A stretch of DNA of 64,000 nucleotides from Xenophilus aerolatus (GTDB lineage: Bacteria; Pseudomonadota; Gammaproteobacteria; Burkholderiales; Burkholderiaceae_C), in assembly GCA_029968055.1 (NCBI GenBank), contig JASCNX010000001.1, forward strand, positions 1,426,001 to 1,490,000, given 5' to 3'. The position numbers and the translations under genes were made by a program. Position 1 is the stretch's first letter. Each line of letters begins with the position of its first letter. This document shows positions 10,294-18,518 of this stretch, in pieces. Under the pieces are notes generated by a model. That model was not told where the DNA came from. It saw nothing but the letters and a program-made list of their open reading frames with translations, and searched no databases.

Positions 10294-11298
10294 TCACTCC
10301 AGCACGACGTTGGCCTTCTTCACCAGCGCCGCATAGCGCGCGGCCTCGCTGCGGAAGTACCTGGCTGCCTCGTCGGGCGTGGTGGGCTTGATGACATTGC
10401 CCTGCCTGGCCATTGCCTCGGCCACATCGGGCGCGGCAAAGGCCGCGACGATGGCGTCGTGCGCGCGCTTGACCTCGGCGGCCGGCAGCCTGGCCGGGCC
10501 GACGACGGCGAACCAGCCCTCGACGACGTAGTCGGGCAGGCCCTGCTCCGAGAGGGTGGGAATCTCCGGCGCGGCCGGCGACCGGGCCGGGCCGCAGACG
10601 CCGATGGCGCGCAGCGCCCCGCTCTTGATGTATTGCTGCACGGCCGGCAGCGCGACGACGCCGATCTCCACCTGCCCGCCCAGCATGTCGGTGACCATGG
10701 GGCCCGTGCCCTTGTAGGGGATGTGCCGCGCCTTCACGCCCGCCTGGTCCATGAACATCTCGCCCGCCAGGTGGATGATGGTGCCGTTGCCCGACGAGGC
10801 GTAGTTGTAGCCGTCGGGCTTGGCCTTGAGCAGCGCCACCAGTTCCTTCACGTTCTTCGCCGGCACCTTGGGGTTGACCAGCAGCACCAGCGGGGTCGCA
10901 CCGACCACGCTGATCGGCGTGAAGTCGGCGATCGCGTCGAAGGGCATCTTCCTGTAGACCGCCGGGTTGATGACGTGGTTGTTCGACACCATGCCCAGGG
11001 TCAGCCCGTCCGGCGCCGCCTTGGCCACCACGGCCGCGCCGGTGATGCCGCCCGCGCCCGGCAGGTTCTCGATCACCACCGGCTGGCCGAAGGCCTTGCC
11101 CAGCGCGGGCGACGCGGCGCGCGCGATGGTGTCGACGCCCGAGCCCGCACTGATGGGCAGCACGATGCGGATCGGCTTGTCGTTCTGCGCCCGGGCGATG
11201 CGCGGCAGGGCCGCGGCAGCGAGCGCGGCCGCGCCCAGTCCGAGGAGTTGCCGGCGCGGGAGGCCGGCAGCATGGCGGGTGCGATGGGGGGCGTTCAT
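10294..11298 (-). CDS. Bug family (tripartite tricarboxylate transporter) substrate-binding protein
   Basis: This 334-aa periplasmic receptor is of the TctC/Bug family, which binds carboxylated metabolites. Its N-terminus has a twin-arginine-like signal (LPRRQLLGLGAAALAAAALPRIARA). The mature domain shows the family hallmarks KPIRIVLPISAGSGVDTIAR, VIENLPGAGG, AKAAPDGLTLG and the VPYKG-type loop (HIPYKGTGPMVTDMLGGQV). GGAGACAAG lies just before ATG 11298. It is the last gene of a minus-strand operon after an HMG-CoA-lyase-like enzyme and a CoA-transferase. The ligand may therefore be the carboxylic acid those enzymes degrade, for example a branched dicarboxylate. No TctA/TctB membrane genes are nearby. 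Confidence 0.9.
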   Translation of the reverse strand: MNAPHRTRHAAGLPRRQLLGLGAAALAAAALPRIARAQNDKPIRIVLPISAGSGVDTIARAASPALGKAFGQPVVIENLPGAGGITGAAVVAKAAPDGLTLGMVSNNHVINPAVYRKMPFDAIADFTPISVVGATPLVLLVNPKVPAKNVKELVALLKAKPDGYNYASSGNGTIIHLAGEMFMDQAGVKARHIPYKGTGPMVTDMLGGQVEIGVVALPAVQQYIKSGALRAIGVCGPARSPAAPEIPTLSEQGLPDYVVEGWFAVVGPARLPAAEVKRAHDAIVAAFAAPDVAEAMARQGNVIKPTTPDEAARYFRSEAARYAALVKKANVVLE

Positions 11299-11351
11299 GG
11301 TCTTGTCTCCGTCTTCGTTGTGGTGGATCGATTCGCGCTCGGGGCGGCGCG

Positions 11352-12515
11352 TCAGGCGGCGGCTGGCAGGCGCAGGCCGGCCAGGATCTCGTCGGTGTGC
11401 TCGCCCACGCGCGGCAGCGCGCGGCGCACGCCGGGGCGGCGGCCGTTCAGCAGCAGGGGCAGCAGCACGGCTTCGCTCTGGCCGCCCTCCTCGTTCTGCA
11501 TCGGCACCAGGCCGCCGCTCTGGCGCAGGTGCGGGTCGTCCATGAGTTGGTCGGGCCGCACGATGGGCGCATAGGGGATGCCCGCAGCCTCGAGCTTCGG
11601 CGTCAGCTCGGCCACGCGATGGTTCGACAGGATGGCGCCCAGGCGCTGCAGCAGTTGCGGCCGCACCGCCACGCGCCGGGCGTTGTCGGCCAACTGGGGG
11701 TCGGCCGCCAGTTCGGGCGCCTCCAGCACCCGGCACAGGGTCAGGAACTGCTTGTCGCTCACGGCGCCGATGAAGAGCTGCTCGCCGCCCGCGAGCGTGA
11801 ACACGTCGTACACGCTCCAGGCCGACACGCGCGAGGGCATGGGCGGCGGCGCCTCGCCGGTCATCGCGAACTGCTGCATGTGCTGCGAGCTCAGGAACAC
11901 GCAGTTCTCGAACAGCGCGCTCTGCACCTCCTGCCCGCGGCCGGTGCGGTCGCGCTCGCGCAGCGCCGCCAGGATGCCGATGGCGCCGAACATGCCGCCC
12001 ATGATGTCGTTGACCGAGGTGCCGGCGCGCAGCGGCCGGCCTTCGGGGCCCGTCATGTACGACAGGCCGCCCATCATCTGCACCACCTCGTCGAGCGCCA
12101 GGCGCTTCTCGTAGGGGCCGGGCAGGAAGCCCTTGTGCGAGGCGTACACGAGGCGCGGCGCCTCGCGGCTGAGCGCCTCGTAGTCCAGCCCGCGCTCGCG
12201 CATCAGGCCGGGGCGGAAGTTCTCGATCACCACGTCGCACTGGCGCGCGAGCTCGGCCGCGGTGGCCGCACCCTCGTCGGACGCGATGTCGATGACGACG
12301 CTCTTCTTGTTGCGGTTGAAGCTGCGGAAGAAGCCGATGCCCAGGCCCGGCAGGCGGCGCGTCCTGTCGCCGCCGGGCGGCTCGACCTTGATGACCTCGG
12401 CGCCCAGGTCGGCCAGGATCATCCCGCAGGTCGGGCCCATCACCATGTGGGTGAACTCGAGCACGCGGACGCCGGCCAAGGGGAGGCTGTCGGGTGGGGT
12501 GGTGTCTTCGGTCAT
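11352..12515 (-). CDS. CaiB/BaiF family (class III) CoA-transferase
   Basis: Class III enzymes move CoA between carboxylic acids. The 387-aa protein has the expected length and motifs. These are LAGVRVLEFTHMVMGPTCGMILADLGAEVIKVEPPGGDRTR at the start, FNRNKKSVVIDI, and ENFRPGLM.RGLDYEAL containing the region of the catalytic Asp. Downstream come a glycine-rich GPYEKR and the family C-terminal half. It lies between a lyase gene (38 bp upstream) and a Bug receptor (53 bp downstream) in one operon. This suggests that an imported acid is first activated to its CoA thioester and then cleaved by the lyase. The actual acid is not determined. Confidence 0.92.
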   Translation of the reverse strand: MTEDTTPPDSLPLAGVRVLEFTHMVMGPTCGMILADLGAEVIKVEPPGGDRTRRLPGLGIGFFRSFNRNKKSVVIDIASDEGAATAAELARQCDVVIENFRPGLMRERGLDYEALSREAPRLVYASHKGFLPGPYEKRLALDEVVQMMGGLSYMTGPEGRPLRAGTSVNDIMGGMFGAIGILAALRERDRTGRGQEVQSALFENCVFLSSQHMQQFAMTGEAPPPMPSRVSAWSVYDVFTLAGGEQLFIGAVSDKQFLTLCRVLEAPELAADPQLADNARRVAVRPQLLQRLGAILSNHRVAELTPKLEAAGIPYAPIVRPDQLMDDPHLRQSGGLVPMQNEEGGQSEAVLLPLLLNGRRPGVRRALPRVGEHTDEILAGLRLPAAA

Positions 12516-12553
12516 GGGATCTCGTTCGAAAGGTTCTGAAAACGGCCGGGGAC

Positions 12554-13522
12554 TCAGGTCGGCACCGCTTCGGCCGCCGCCGCAAAGGTCTTCGGCAGGC
12601 CCGCACGCCACAGCGTGCCGTGCAGCGTCTCGCCCGCGAGCCAGCCGGCCACGCGCTGGCGCAGCGCCAGCAGCGCGCCGATGTCCAGGCCGGTGGCGAT
12701 GCCCATGCTGCCCAGCATGTAGGCCAGGTCTTCGGTCGACACGTTGCCGCTCGCACCCGGCGCATGCGGGCAGCCACCGATGCCGGCCAGGCAGGCGTCG
12801 AAGCGGGTCACGCCGACCTCGAGCGCGGCGTACACGTTCGCCAGGCCCAGCCCGCGCGTGTCGTGGAAGTGCCCGCACCAGAAGCGCTCGGCCGCGATGC
12901 GGGTCGCGCGCTCGAAGAGGCCGCGCACCATCGCCGGATCGGCGTAGCCGACCGTGTCGGCCAGGCTGACCCGGTCGGCGCCGGCATCGAGCAGCGCCTG
13001 CATCAGGCGCAGAACCTCGTCGGCGTCGACCTCGCCCTGCAGCGTGCAGCCGAAGGCCGTGCCCACGCCGCCCTCGATCAGCGTGCGGCTGCCGGCGGCG
13101 TCGCGCGCGGCGCGGATGCGCGCCACCTCGGCCACCACCTCGTCGGGCGTCTTGCGCAGGTTGGCCAGGCTGTGGGCATGGCTGGCCGACAGCGGCACGA
13201 TCATCAGGTCGGCCCCGGCGGCAATGGCGCCTTGCGCGCCCCGCAGGTTCGGCACCAGCACCGAGACGAACAGCCCCGGCAGCGTCTTCGCGAAGGCGAC
13301 CAACTCGGCCGTGTCCGCGAGCTGCGGCAGCAGGCGCGCCGGCACGAAGGAGCCGACCTCGATCTCGCGCTGGCCGGCCGCATGGGCGGCACGGATCCAT
13401 TCGCGCTTGTGCTCGGTGGCGAGCACGGTGGCAATGCTCTGCAGGCCGTCGCGCAGGCCGACTTCGCGCACCACGGCGCTGTGTGGCAGCGCGCGGGCGG
13501 CGGGCGGTGGGGGGGTGGTCAT
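12554..13522 (-). CDS. Hydroxymethylglutaryl-CoA lyase-family enzyme
   Basis: This is a DRE-TIM metallolyase superfamily member that splits 3-hydroxy-3-methylglutaryl-CoA or a related beta-hydroxy-acyl-CoA by retro-Claisen cleavage. The 322-aa TIM-barrel protein keeps the expected residues: REVGLRDGLQ near the N-terminus (metal-binding Asp), GHFHDTRGLGLAN with the HxH metal ligands, and GIGGCPHAPGASGN with the catalytic cysteine loop. It is the first gene of the operon with a CoA-transferase and a Bug receptor, divergent from a LysR regulator. In such clusters the substrate may be HMG-CoA, citramalyl-CoA or another branched acid; the sequence does not decide this. Confidence 0.9.
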   Translation of the reverse strand: MTTPPPPAARALPHSAVVREVGLRDGLQSIATVLATEHKREWIRAAHAAGQREIEVGSFVPARLLPQLADTAELVAFAKTLPGLFVSVLVPNLRGAQGAIAAGADLMIVPLSASHAHSLANLRKTPDEVVAEVARIRAARDAAGSRTLIEGGVGTAFGCTLQGEVDADEVLRLMQALLDAGADRVSLADTVGYADPAMVRGLFERATRIAAERFWCGHFHDTRGLGLANVYAALEVGVTRFDACLAGIGGCPHAPGASGNVSTEDLAYMLGSMGIATGLDIGALLALRQRVAGWLAGETLHGTLWRAGLPKTFAAAAEAVPT

Positions 13523-13618
13523 GGCTGCTTGTCTCCCGGGTCACCGTGCGGTGCCTCGATGGGTGCACTGTAGGCATGCCCGATTGCTTGCAAAAGCGCT
13601 AATCTGGCAGGTCCAACA

Positions 13619-13631
13619 TTCCGAAATGGAA
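13619..13631. promoter_or_regulatory. Candidate operator between the lyase operon and the LysR gene
   Basis: TTCC (13619-13622) and GGAA (13628-13631) form a small inverted repeat within the A/T-richer stretch just before the LysR start codon at 13636. LysR regulators usually bind such sites in divergent promoters. The arms are short, so this is a weak call. Confidence 0.25.
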
Positions 13632-13635
13632 CGTC

Positions 13636-14619
13636 ATGCGCGACCTGGACCTCACCAGCCTGCGGCTCTTCGTGGCGGTCTGCGAGACCCGCAACATCGC
13701 CCGCGCGGGCGAGCAGCAGCACATCGTGGCCTCCGCCATCAGCAAGCGGCTGGCGCAGCTCGAAAGCACCGTGGGCGCCCAGCTCTTCGAGCGCGGGCGC
13801 CGCGGCGTGGTGCCGACGCCGGCCGGCGAGATCCTGCTGGAGCACGCGCGCGGCATGCTGGCCGGTGCCGACCGGGTGGCGCGCGACATGGCCGCGTACG
13901 GGCGCGGCGTGAAGGGGCTGGTGCGCATGCTGGCCACCGTGTCGACCATGGCCGAGTTCCTGCCGGACGACATCGCGCGCTTCCTGCAGGTGCCCGAGCA
14001 CCGCGAGATCCGCGTCGACATCGAGGAGGCGCTCAGCCGCGACCTGGTGCGCGCCATCCGCGAAGGCTCGGCCGGCCTGGGCGTGTGCTGGGATGCGGCC
14101 GACCTCGAAGGCTTGCAGACGCGCAGCTACCGGCACGACCAGCTCGCAATCATCACGCCGCCCGGCCATGCGCTCGCGCAGCGCCGTCAATGCCGCTTCG
14201 AGGACACGCTCGCCGACGAACACATCGGCCTGCCCGGCACCACGGCCGTCCACAGCCTGCTGGCGCGTGCCGCCGCCATCGTGGGGCGGCCGCTGCACTA
14301 CCGCGCCGTGGTCTCCACCTTCGATGCCTCGCTGCGCTGCGTGCGCGCGGGGCTGGGCATCGCCGTGATGCCACGCGAGGTGGCCGAGCCGCTGGCGTCG
14401 AGCTTCCAGGTCGAGGTGGTGCCGCTGTCCGATCCGTGGGCGCAGCGCCGGCTCGTGATCTGCTTTCGCGACCAGGCCGCACTGTCGCCGGCCGCGCGGC
14501 TGCTGGTGGAGCACCTGGAAGCGGCCGGGCAGGCCGCGGCGGCACCACCGCCCGCGCCGGCCCGGCGCATCGCCACCCGCGGCGGCGCACAAAGAAAAAC
14601 CCGCCGAAGCGGGTCGTGA
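13636..14619 (+). CDS. LysR family transcriptional regulator
   Basis: This is a typical LysR activator with an N-terminal winged helix (LTSLRLFVAVCETRNIARAGEQQHIVASAISKRLAQLESTVGAQLFERGRRG). An inducer-binding domain of the periplasmic-binding-protein type follows. The 327 residues exceed the common 295-310 by a Pro/Ala/Arg-rich C-terminal tail. The codons of that tail also contain the minus-strand terminator described at 14591-14614. It diverges from the lyase/CoA-transferase/Bug operon and most likely controls it, with a metabolite of that acid as co-inducer. Confidence 0.92.
   Translation: MRDLDLTSLRLFVAVCETRNIARAGEQQHIVASAISKRLAQLESTVGAQLFERGRRGVVPTPAGEILLEHARGMLAGADRVARDMAAYGRGVKGLVRMLATVSTMAEFLPDDIARFLQVPEHREIRVDIEEALSRDLVRAIREGSAGLGVCWDAADLEGLQTRSYRHDQLAIITPPGHALAQRRQCRFEDTLADEHIGLPGTTAVHSLLARAAAIVGRPLHYRAVVSTFDASLRCVRAGLGIAVMPREVAEPLASSFQVEVVPLSDPWAQRRLVICFRDQAALSPAARLLVEHLEAAGQAAAAPPPAPARRIATRGGAQRKTRRSGS
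14591..14614 (-). terminator. Rho-independent terminator (minus strand), inside the LysR 3' end
   Basis: Read on the minus strand, ACCCGC-TTCG-GCGGGT forms a perfect 6-bp stem with a UUCG tetraloop, followed by TTTTT and more T-rich sequence (complement of 14591-14599). It terminates transcription of the small His-rich gene while being part of the last coding codons of lysR on the other strand. Confidence 0.8.
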
Positions 14620-14638
14620 CGAGCGTGCCGGGTGCTTG

Positions 14639-14794
14639 TCAGCGCACCCAATGGCACACGCGGTGGTGGTGCCGGTCGATCTTGCAGACCTTGTGGGGCT
14701 TGCGATGGTGCGGCGCCGCCGAAGCGATGGACGGGGCGAGCAGCGAGGCGCCGAAGAGGACGCCGAGTGCGAGAGCGAGATGCCTGGTCTTCAT
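14639..14794 (-). CDS. Small secreted His-rich peptide (HHHH-motif type)
   Basis: A 51-aa product begins MKTRHLALALGVLFGASLLA and continues PSIASA, a clear Sec signal peptide with an AxA-type site near residue 27. The mature peptide is about 24 residues, rich in His, Lys and Cys: APHHRKPHKVC, then KIDRHHHRVCHWVR. Two cysteines and eight histidines suggest metal binding or an oxidised loop. Tiny proteins with such a His cluster occur in Comamonadaceae; no function is established. A strong terminator follows, supporting a real transcript. It is transcribed alone, convergent with lysR. Confidence 0.7.
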   Translation of the reverse strand: MKTRHLALALGVLFGASLLAPSIASAAPHHRKPHKVCKIDRHHHRVCHWVR

Positions 14795-14978
14795 GGTGTT
14801 CTTTCGAGCAGTGGTGGAACGAGGGGCCCTGATGCGCGAGGTGCGCTCCTGCTGAACGGAGAGCCTCGCCGCGCGGATGACAAGACAAACCCGGGCTCAC
14901 GGCCACCTAAGAAAGACGGCCGCCCGGCCGTGGCGCACGAGCCGCGGGCCTGGGCAGCAGCGGCATCGACAGCGTCGC

Positions 14979-15683
14979 TCAGCGCGCCACGCCCAGCAGC
15001 CGGTCGAGCACCTCGGGCTGTGCGGCCAGTGCGTCCGCGCGGTCGCGGTGCACCACGGCGCCGTGGTCGAGCACCACCGCCTCGTCCGAGATCGCGAGGA
15101 TCGCCTGCGGATGCTGCTCCACGATGATGGCCGCCAGGCCCTCGTCCTGCGTGATGCGGCGGATGGCGCGCAGCAGCTCCTCCACGATGATCGGCGCCAG
15201 GCCCTCGAGCGGCTCGTCCAGCAGCAGCAGGCGCGGGTTGACCACCAGCGCGCGCGCCACGGCGAGCATCTGCTGTTCGCCGCCCGACAGCTGCGTGCCG
15301 AGGTTGCCCTTGCGTTCGGCCAGGCGCGGGAACATCTCGTAGGCGCGCGCGGGCGTCCAGCGCCCGGCGCGCGCCACGGCCGTGAGGTTCTCGTGCACGG
15401 TGAGCGACTTGAAGATGTTGCGCTCCTGCGGCACCCAGCCGATGCCGGCCGCGGCGCGCTGGTGCGGCGCCAGGCGGTCGAGCCGCGCACCGCCCAGCGT
15501 GATCGTGCCGCCGTGCTGGCGCGTCGCGCCGGCCAGCGTGTTGATGAGCGTGGTCTTGCCGGTGCCGTTGCGGCCCAGCAGCGCCAGGGTCTGGCCTTCG
15601 GCGACGGTGAGCGACACGCCGTCGATCACCACGGCCTCGCCGTAGCCGGCGCGCAATTGTTCGACGCGCAGCAAATCAGCCAT
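14979..15683 (-). CDS. livF: Branched-chain amino acid type ABC transporter ATPase LivF
   Basis: This is one of the two ATPases of a HAAT-type uptake system. The 234-aa protein has Walker [10 protein letters not shown], signature [15 protein letters not shown], Walker [14 protein letters not shown] and the H-loop VEQHP, as expected for LivF. Its start overlaps the end of livG by 8 bp (15676-15683), so the two are translationally coupled. In this family the system may carry amino acids, urea, or aromatic acids. Nothing adjacent fixes the substrate, although vanAB lie just beyond livK. Confidence 0.93.
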   Translation of the reverse strand: MADLLRVEQLRAGYGEAVVIDGVSLTVAEGQTLALLGRNGTGKTTLINTLAGATRQHGGTITLGGARLDRLAPHQRAAAGIGWVPQERNIFKSLTVHENLTAVARAGRWTPARAYEMFPRLAERKGNLGTQLSGGEQQMLAVARALVVNPRLLLLDEPLEGLAPIIVEELLRAIRRITQDEGLAAIIVEQHPQAILAISDEAVVLDHGAVVHRDRADALAAQPEVLDRLLGVAR

Positions 15684-16464
15684 GGCTCGCCTCCCGCGGC
15701 GCTGAAGCCGCTTCCGTGCCGTGGCCCAGGTACACCTCGCGCACGCGCGGGTCGGCAGCGATGGCCTCGGGATCGCCCTCGGTGAGCAGGGTGCCGTTGA
15801 CCAGCACCGTCATGCGGTCGGCGAAGGCGAAGACCAGGTCCATATCGTGTTCGATCAGCAGCACCGAGACGTCGGCCGGCAGCGCGGCCACGGTCTGCAG
15901 CAGTTCCTCGCGCTCGCCGGCCGGCACGCCGGCCACCGGCTCGTCGAGCAGCAGCACCTTGGGCTCGCAGGCCAGCGCGATCGCGATCTCCAGCAGCCGG
16001 CGCTTGCCGTAGGCCAGGTGCTGCACGCGCTGCTGCGCCACGTCGGCGAGGTGGAATTGCTCGAGCAGTTCGCCTGCACGGTCCGCCACGGATTTCGTCG
16101 CACCCAGCGCCCGCCACCATTGCCCGGACAGGCCTTTCTGCTGCGAAACGACGAGCGCCAGCGTCTCCAGCGGCGTCATCGAATCGAAGAGCTGGTTGAT
16201 CTGGAAGGTGCGCACCAGGCCCCGCGCCACGCGCCGGTGCGGCGCCAGCTGGGTGATGTTCTCGCCCATCAGCGCGATGCGGCCTGCCGTGGGCACGAGC
16301 ACGCCGGTGAGCAGGTTGATCAGCGTGGTCTTGCCCGCGCCGTTGGGGCCGATCAGCGCATGGCGCGCGCCGCGGCGCAGTTGCAGCGACACGTCGTTCG
16401 TCGCGGTGATGCCGCCGAATCGCATCACCAGGCCGTCGGCCTGCAGGACGGTGTCCGCGCTCAT
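15676..16464 (-). CDS. livG: Branched-chain amino acid type ABC transporter ATPase LivG
   Basis: This is the second ATPase of the system, 262 aa, starting [19 protein letters not shown]. Walker A is [14 protein letters not shown]. The signature is the degenerate LivG form [15 protein letters not shown]. Walker B is [15 protein letters not shown] (AGV replacing the common AGL), and the switch His is in [11 protein letters not shown]. The ATG (16462-16464) overlaps the livM stop by 4 bp (16461-16464). The gene order livH-M-G-F is canonical. Confidence 0.93.
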   Translation of the reverse strand: MSADTVLQADGLVMRFGGITATNDVSLQLRRGARHALIGPNGAGKTTLINLLTGVLVPTAGRIALMGENITQLAPHRRVARGLVRTFQINQLFDSMTPLETLALVVSQQKGLSGQWWRALGATKSVADRAGELLEQFHLADVAQQRVQHLAYGKRRLLEIAIALACEPKVLLLDEPVAGVPAGEREELLQTVAALPADVSVLLIEHDMDLVFAFADRMTVLVNGTLLTEGDPEAIAADPRVREVYLGHGTEAASAPREASHG

Positions 16465-17510
16465 GCCGGCTTCCTCCCGAACCAGGTCCGTGGCCGAAGC
16501 AGCCGGTCGCGGCCGACGAGCACCAGCAGCACGAGGATGAGGCCGATCCAGAACATCCAGTACTGCGGCGTGACGGCCGACAGCCAGTCCTGCAGCAGCT
16601 TGAAGACGATCGCGCCGGCCACGCCGCCGTAGAGCCAGCCCACACCGCCGATGACCAGCATCAGCAGCACGTCGGCCGAGCGGTCGAAGGCCAGCACGTC
16701 GAGCGAGGCGAAGCCGGTGGTCTGCGCCAGCAGGGCGCCGGCGGCCCCCGCGACGGCCGCCGCGATGGTGTAGATGGTGACCATGCGTGCCGCCACCGGC
16801 ACGCCGATGGCCATGGCGCGCAGCCGGTTGTCGCGGATCGCCTTGAGCGTGGCGCCGAAGGGCGATTGCACGAGGCGTCGCATCAGCAGGAAGAGCACGA
16901 GCACCACCGTGAGCGAATACCAGGCCGCGGTCCGCCCGAACAGGTCGAACTCGAACAGCCCCAGCACCGGCCCCATCACCACGCCCTGCAGCCCGTCGGC
17001 GCCGCCGGTGAGCCAGTCGAGCTTGTTGGCCAGTTCGAGCAGCAGCAGCGCCGTGCCCAGCGTGACCATGAGCCGCGTGAGGTCGGTGCCGCGCAGGATG
17101 GTGACGCTGGCCACCGCGCCCAGCAGCGCGCACAGCACGATGGCGACCGCCAGCCCGACGGTCGGGTCGGGCATGACCAGCTTGGCGAACAGCGCCGCCG
17201 CGTAGGCACCGAAGCCGAAGAAGGCCGCATGGCCCAGCGAGACGATGCCGGTGTAGCCGAGGATGAGGTCGAGCGACATCGCGAACAGCGCGACGATCGC
17301 GATCTCGTTGATCATCAGCGAGTGCGAGGGCGTGACCAGCGGCAGCGCGAAGGCGCCGGCCCACAGCACGAACTCCCACCAGCGCCAGCGCGCCTTCTGC
17401 AGCAGAGGCTTCTGCCAATCCGTGACATGGCCCCCAGGGCCAGGCTTCGCCTCGCCCGCCCCTCGAGGGGAGCCGGAAAACTTGGGGCGGCCCGGCGTTT
17501 TCCCGCTCAT
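16461..17510 (-). CDS. livM: Branched-chain amino acid type ABC transporter permease LivM
   Basis: This is an inner-membrane permease of about ten helices, 349 aa, with the family motif [24 protein letters not shown] and the C-terminal EAA-like region [16 protein letters not shown]. The ATG at 17510 overlaps the livH stop (ATGA). The first about 28 residues are unusual: Gly/Pro/Lys-rich and not membrane-like ([20 protein letters not shown]). Their DNA looks like a GC-rich intergenic repeat, with a CCTCGAGG palindrome, that was read into the protein. Translation could instead start at the GTG of [10 protein letters not shown]. Fold and role are secure; the start is not. Confidence 0.9.
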   Translation of the reverse strand: MSGKTPGRPKFSGSPRGAGEAKPGPGGHVTDWQKPLLQKARWRWWEFVLWAGAFALPLVTPSHSLMINEIAIVALFAMSLDLILGYTGIVSLGHAAFFGFGAYAAALFAKLVMPDPTVGLAVAIVLCALLGAVASVTILRGTDLTRLMVTLGTALLLLELANKLDWLTGGADGLQGVVMGPVLGLFEFDLFGRTAAWYSLTVVLVLFLLMRRLVQSPFGATLKAIRDNRLRAMAIGVPVAARMVTIYTIAAAVAGAAGALLAQTTGFASLDVLAFDRSADVLLMLVIGGVGWLYGGVAGAIVFKLLQDWLSAVTPQYWMFWIGLILVLLVLVGRDRLLRPRTWFGRKPA

Positions 17511-18379
17511 CGCGCCCCCTTGCGGGTGAACAGCCCCTGCGGCCGCCACATCAGGATCAGGATCATCAGCAGGTAGACCGTGAAGGCGCCCATCTTCGGG
17601 ATGTAGTACTTGCCGGCCACGTCGGCGATGCCCAGCAGCAGCGCCGCCAGCAGCGGCCCGGTGATGGACGAGGTGCCGCCCACCGAGACCACGATGAGGA
17701 AATAGATCATGTACTTGAGCGGGAAGGTCGGGTCCAGCCCCAGGATCTCGGCGCCCAGTGCGCCGCCCAGCCCGGCCAGCCCCGAGCCCACGGCGAAGGT
17801 AAGCAGGAACACGACGTTGACGTTGATGCCCAGGCCCGAGGCCACGCGCGGATCGTCGACCGCGGCGCGCAGCCGGCTGCCGAAGCGCGTGCGCGCCAGG
17901 ATGAACTGCAGCACCACCGTGAGCACCGCGCACACCGCGATGATGAAGAGCCGGTAGTGCCCCATGCCCAGCAGCAGCGCGCCGTCGCCGATCTCGGTGC
18001 GCCCGCGCAGCCACTCGGGCAACTGGATGTTCTGCTGCGAGGAGCCGACGAAGTAGTCCAGCCCCGCCACCGCCATGAAGGCCAGCCCGATCGAGAACAG
18101 CACCTGGTCCAGGTGCGGCTTGCCGTACATGGGCCGGTAGAGCGTGCGCTCCAGCAGCGCACCGATCAGCGCCACGCCCACGAAAGCCAGCGGCAGGCAG
18201 GCCAGGAAGGGCAGCCCGGCCTTCTGCATCGCGAACACCGTGATGTACCCGCCCGCCATGGCAAAGGCCCCGTGCGCCAGGTTGATGAAATTCATCAGCC
18301 CCAGCGTCACGGCCAGGCCGACCGCGAGCACGAAAAGCAGCATGCCGTAGGCGATGCCGTCGAAAAGAATGGTGAGCAT
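17507..18379 (-). CDS. livH: Branched-chain amino acid type ABC transporter permease LivH
   Basis: This is the partner permease, 290 aa, starting [41 protein letters not shown], which is the family's diagnostic N-terminus. About eight transmembrane helices and the cytoplasmic loop [17 protein letters not shown] (EAA-like) are visible. It is separated from the upstream binding protein gene livK by a 139-bp gap filled by a large inverted repeat. Downstream it is coupled to livM by ATGA overlap. Confidence 0.93.
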   Translation of the reverse strand: MLTILFDGIAYGMLLFVLAVGLAVTLGLMNFINLAHGAFAMAGGYITVFAMQKAGLPFLACLPLAFVGVALIGALLERTLYRPMYGKPHLDQVLFSIGLAFMAVAGLDYFVGSSQQNIQLPEWLRGRTEIGDGALLLGMGHYRLFIIAVCAVLTVVLQFILARTRFGSRLRAAVDDPRVASGLGINVNVVFLLTFAVGSGLAGLGGALGAEILGLDPTFPLKYMIYFLIVVSVGGTSSITGPLLAALLLGIADVAGKYYIPKMGAFTVYLLMILILMWRPQGLFTRKGAR

Positions 18380-18394
18380 GTTGAATGCGGACTA

Positions 18395-18502
18395 CCGGAC
18401 GCAGAGGACGCAAAGGTTTCGCAGAGGACGCAAAAGGAAACCAAGAACTCTTTGGCTGTCCTTTCGCGTCCTCTGCGTAGTTTCTGCGTCCTCTGCGTCC
18501 GG
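18395..18502. repeat. Large nested inverted repeat (GCAGAGGACGCAAAG type) between livK and livH
   Basis: CCGGACGCAGAGGACGCA (18395-18412) is an exact 18-bp inverted copy of 18485-18502. Inside it, CGCAGAGGACGCAAAAGG (18420-18437) pairs with CCTTTCGCGTCCTCTGCG (18460-18477) with one G:U-type mismatch. The unit GCAGAGGACGC thus occurs twice in each orientation, giving a hairpin of about 108 nt with a loop near 18438-18459. Similar GCAGAGGACGCAAAGG elements are scattered between genes in many proteobacteria. In this place it could stabilise the livK message or reduce read-through into the permease genes. Confidence 0.85.
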
Positions 18503-18518
18503 GAGCCCGATCCCGTAT

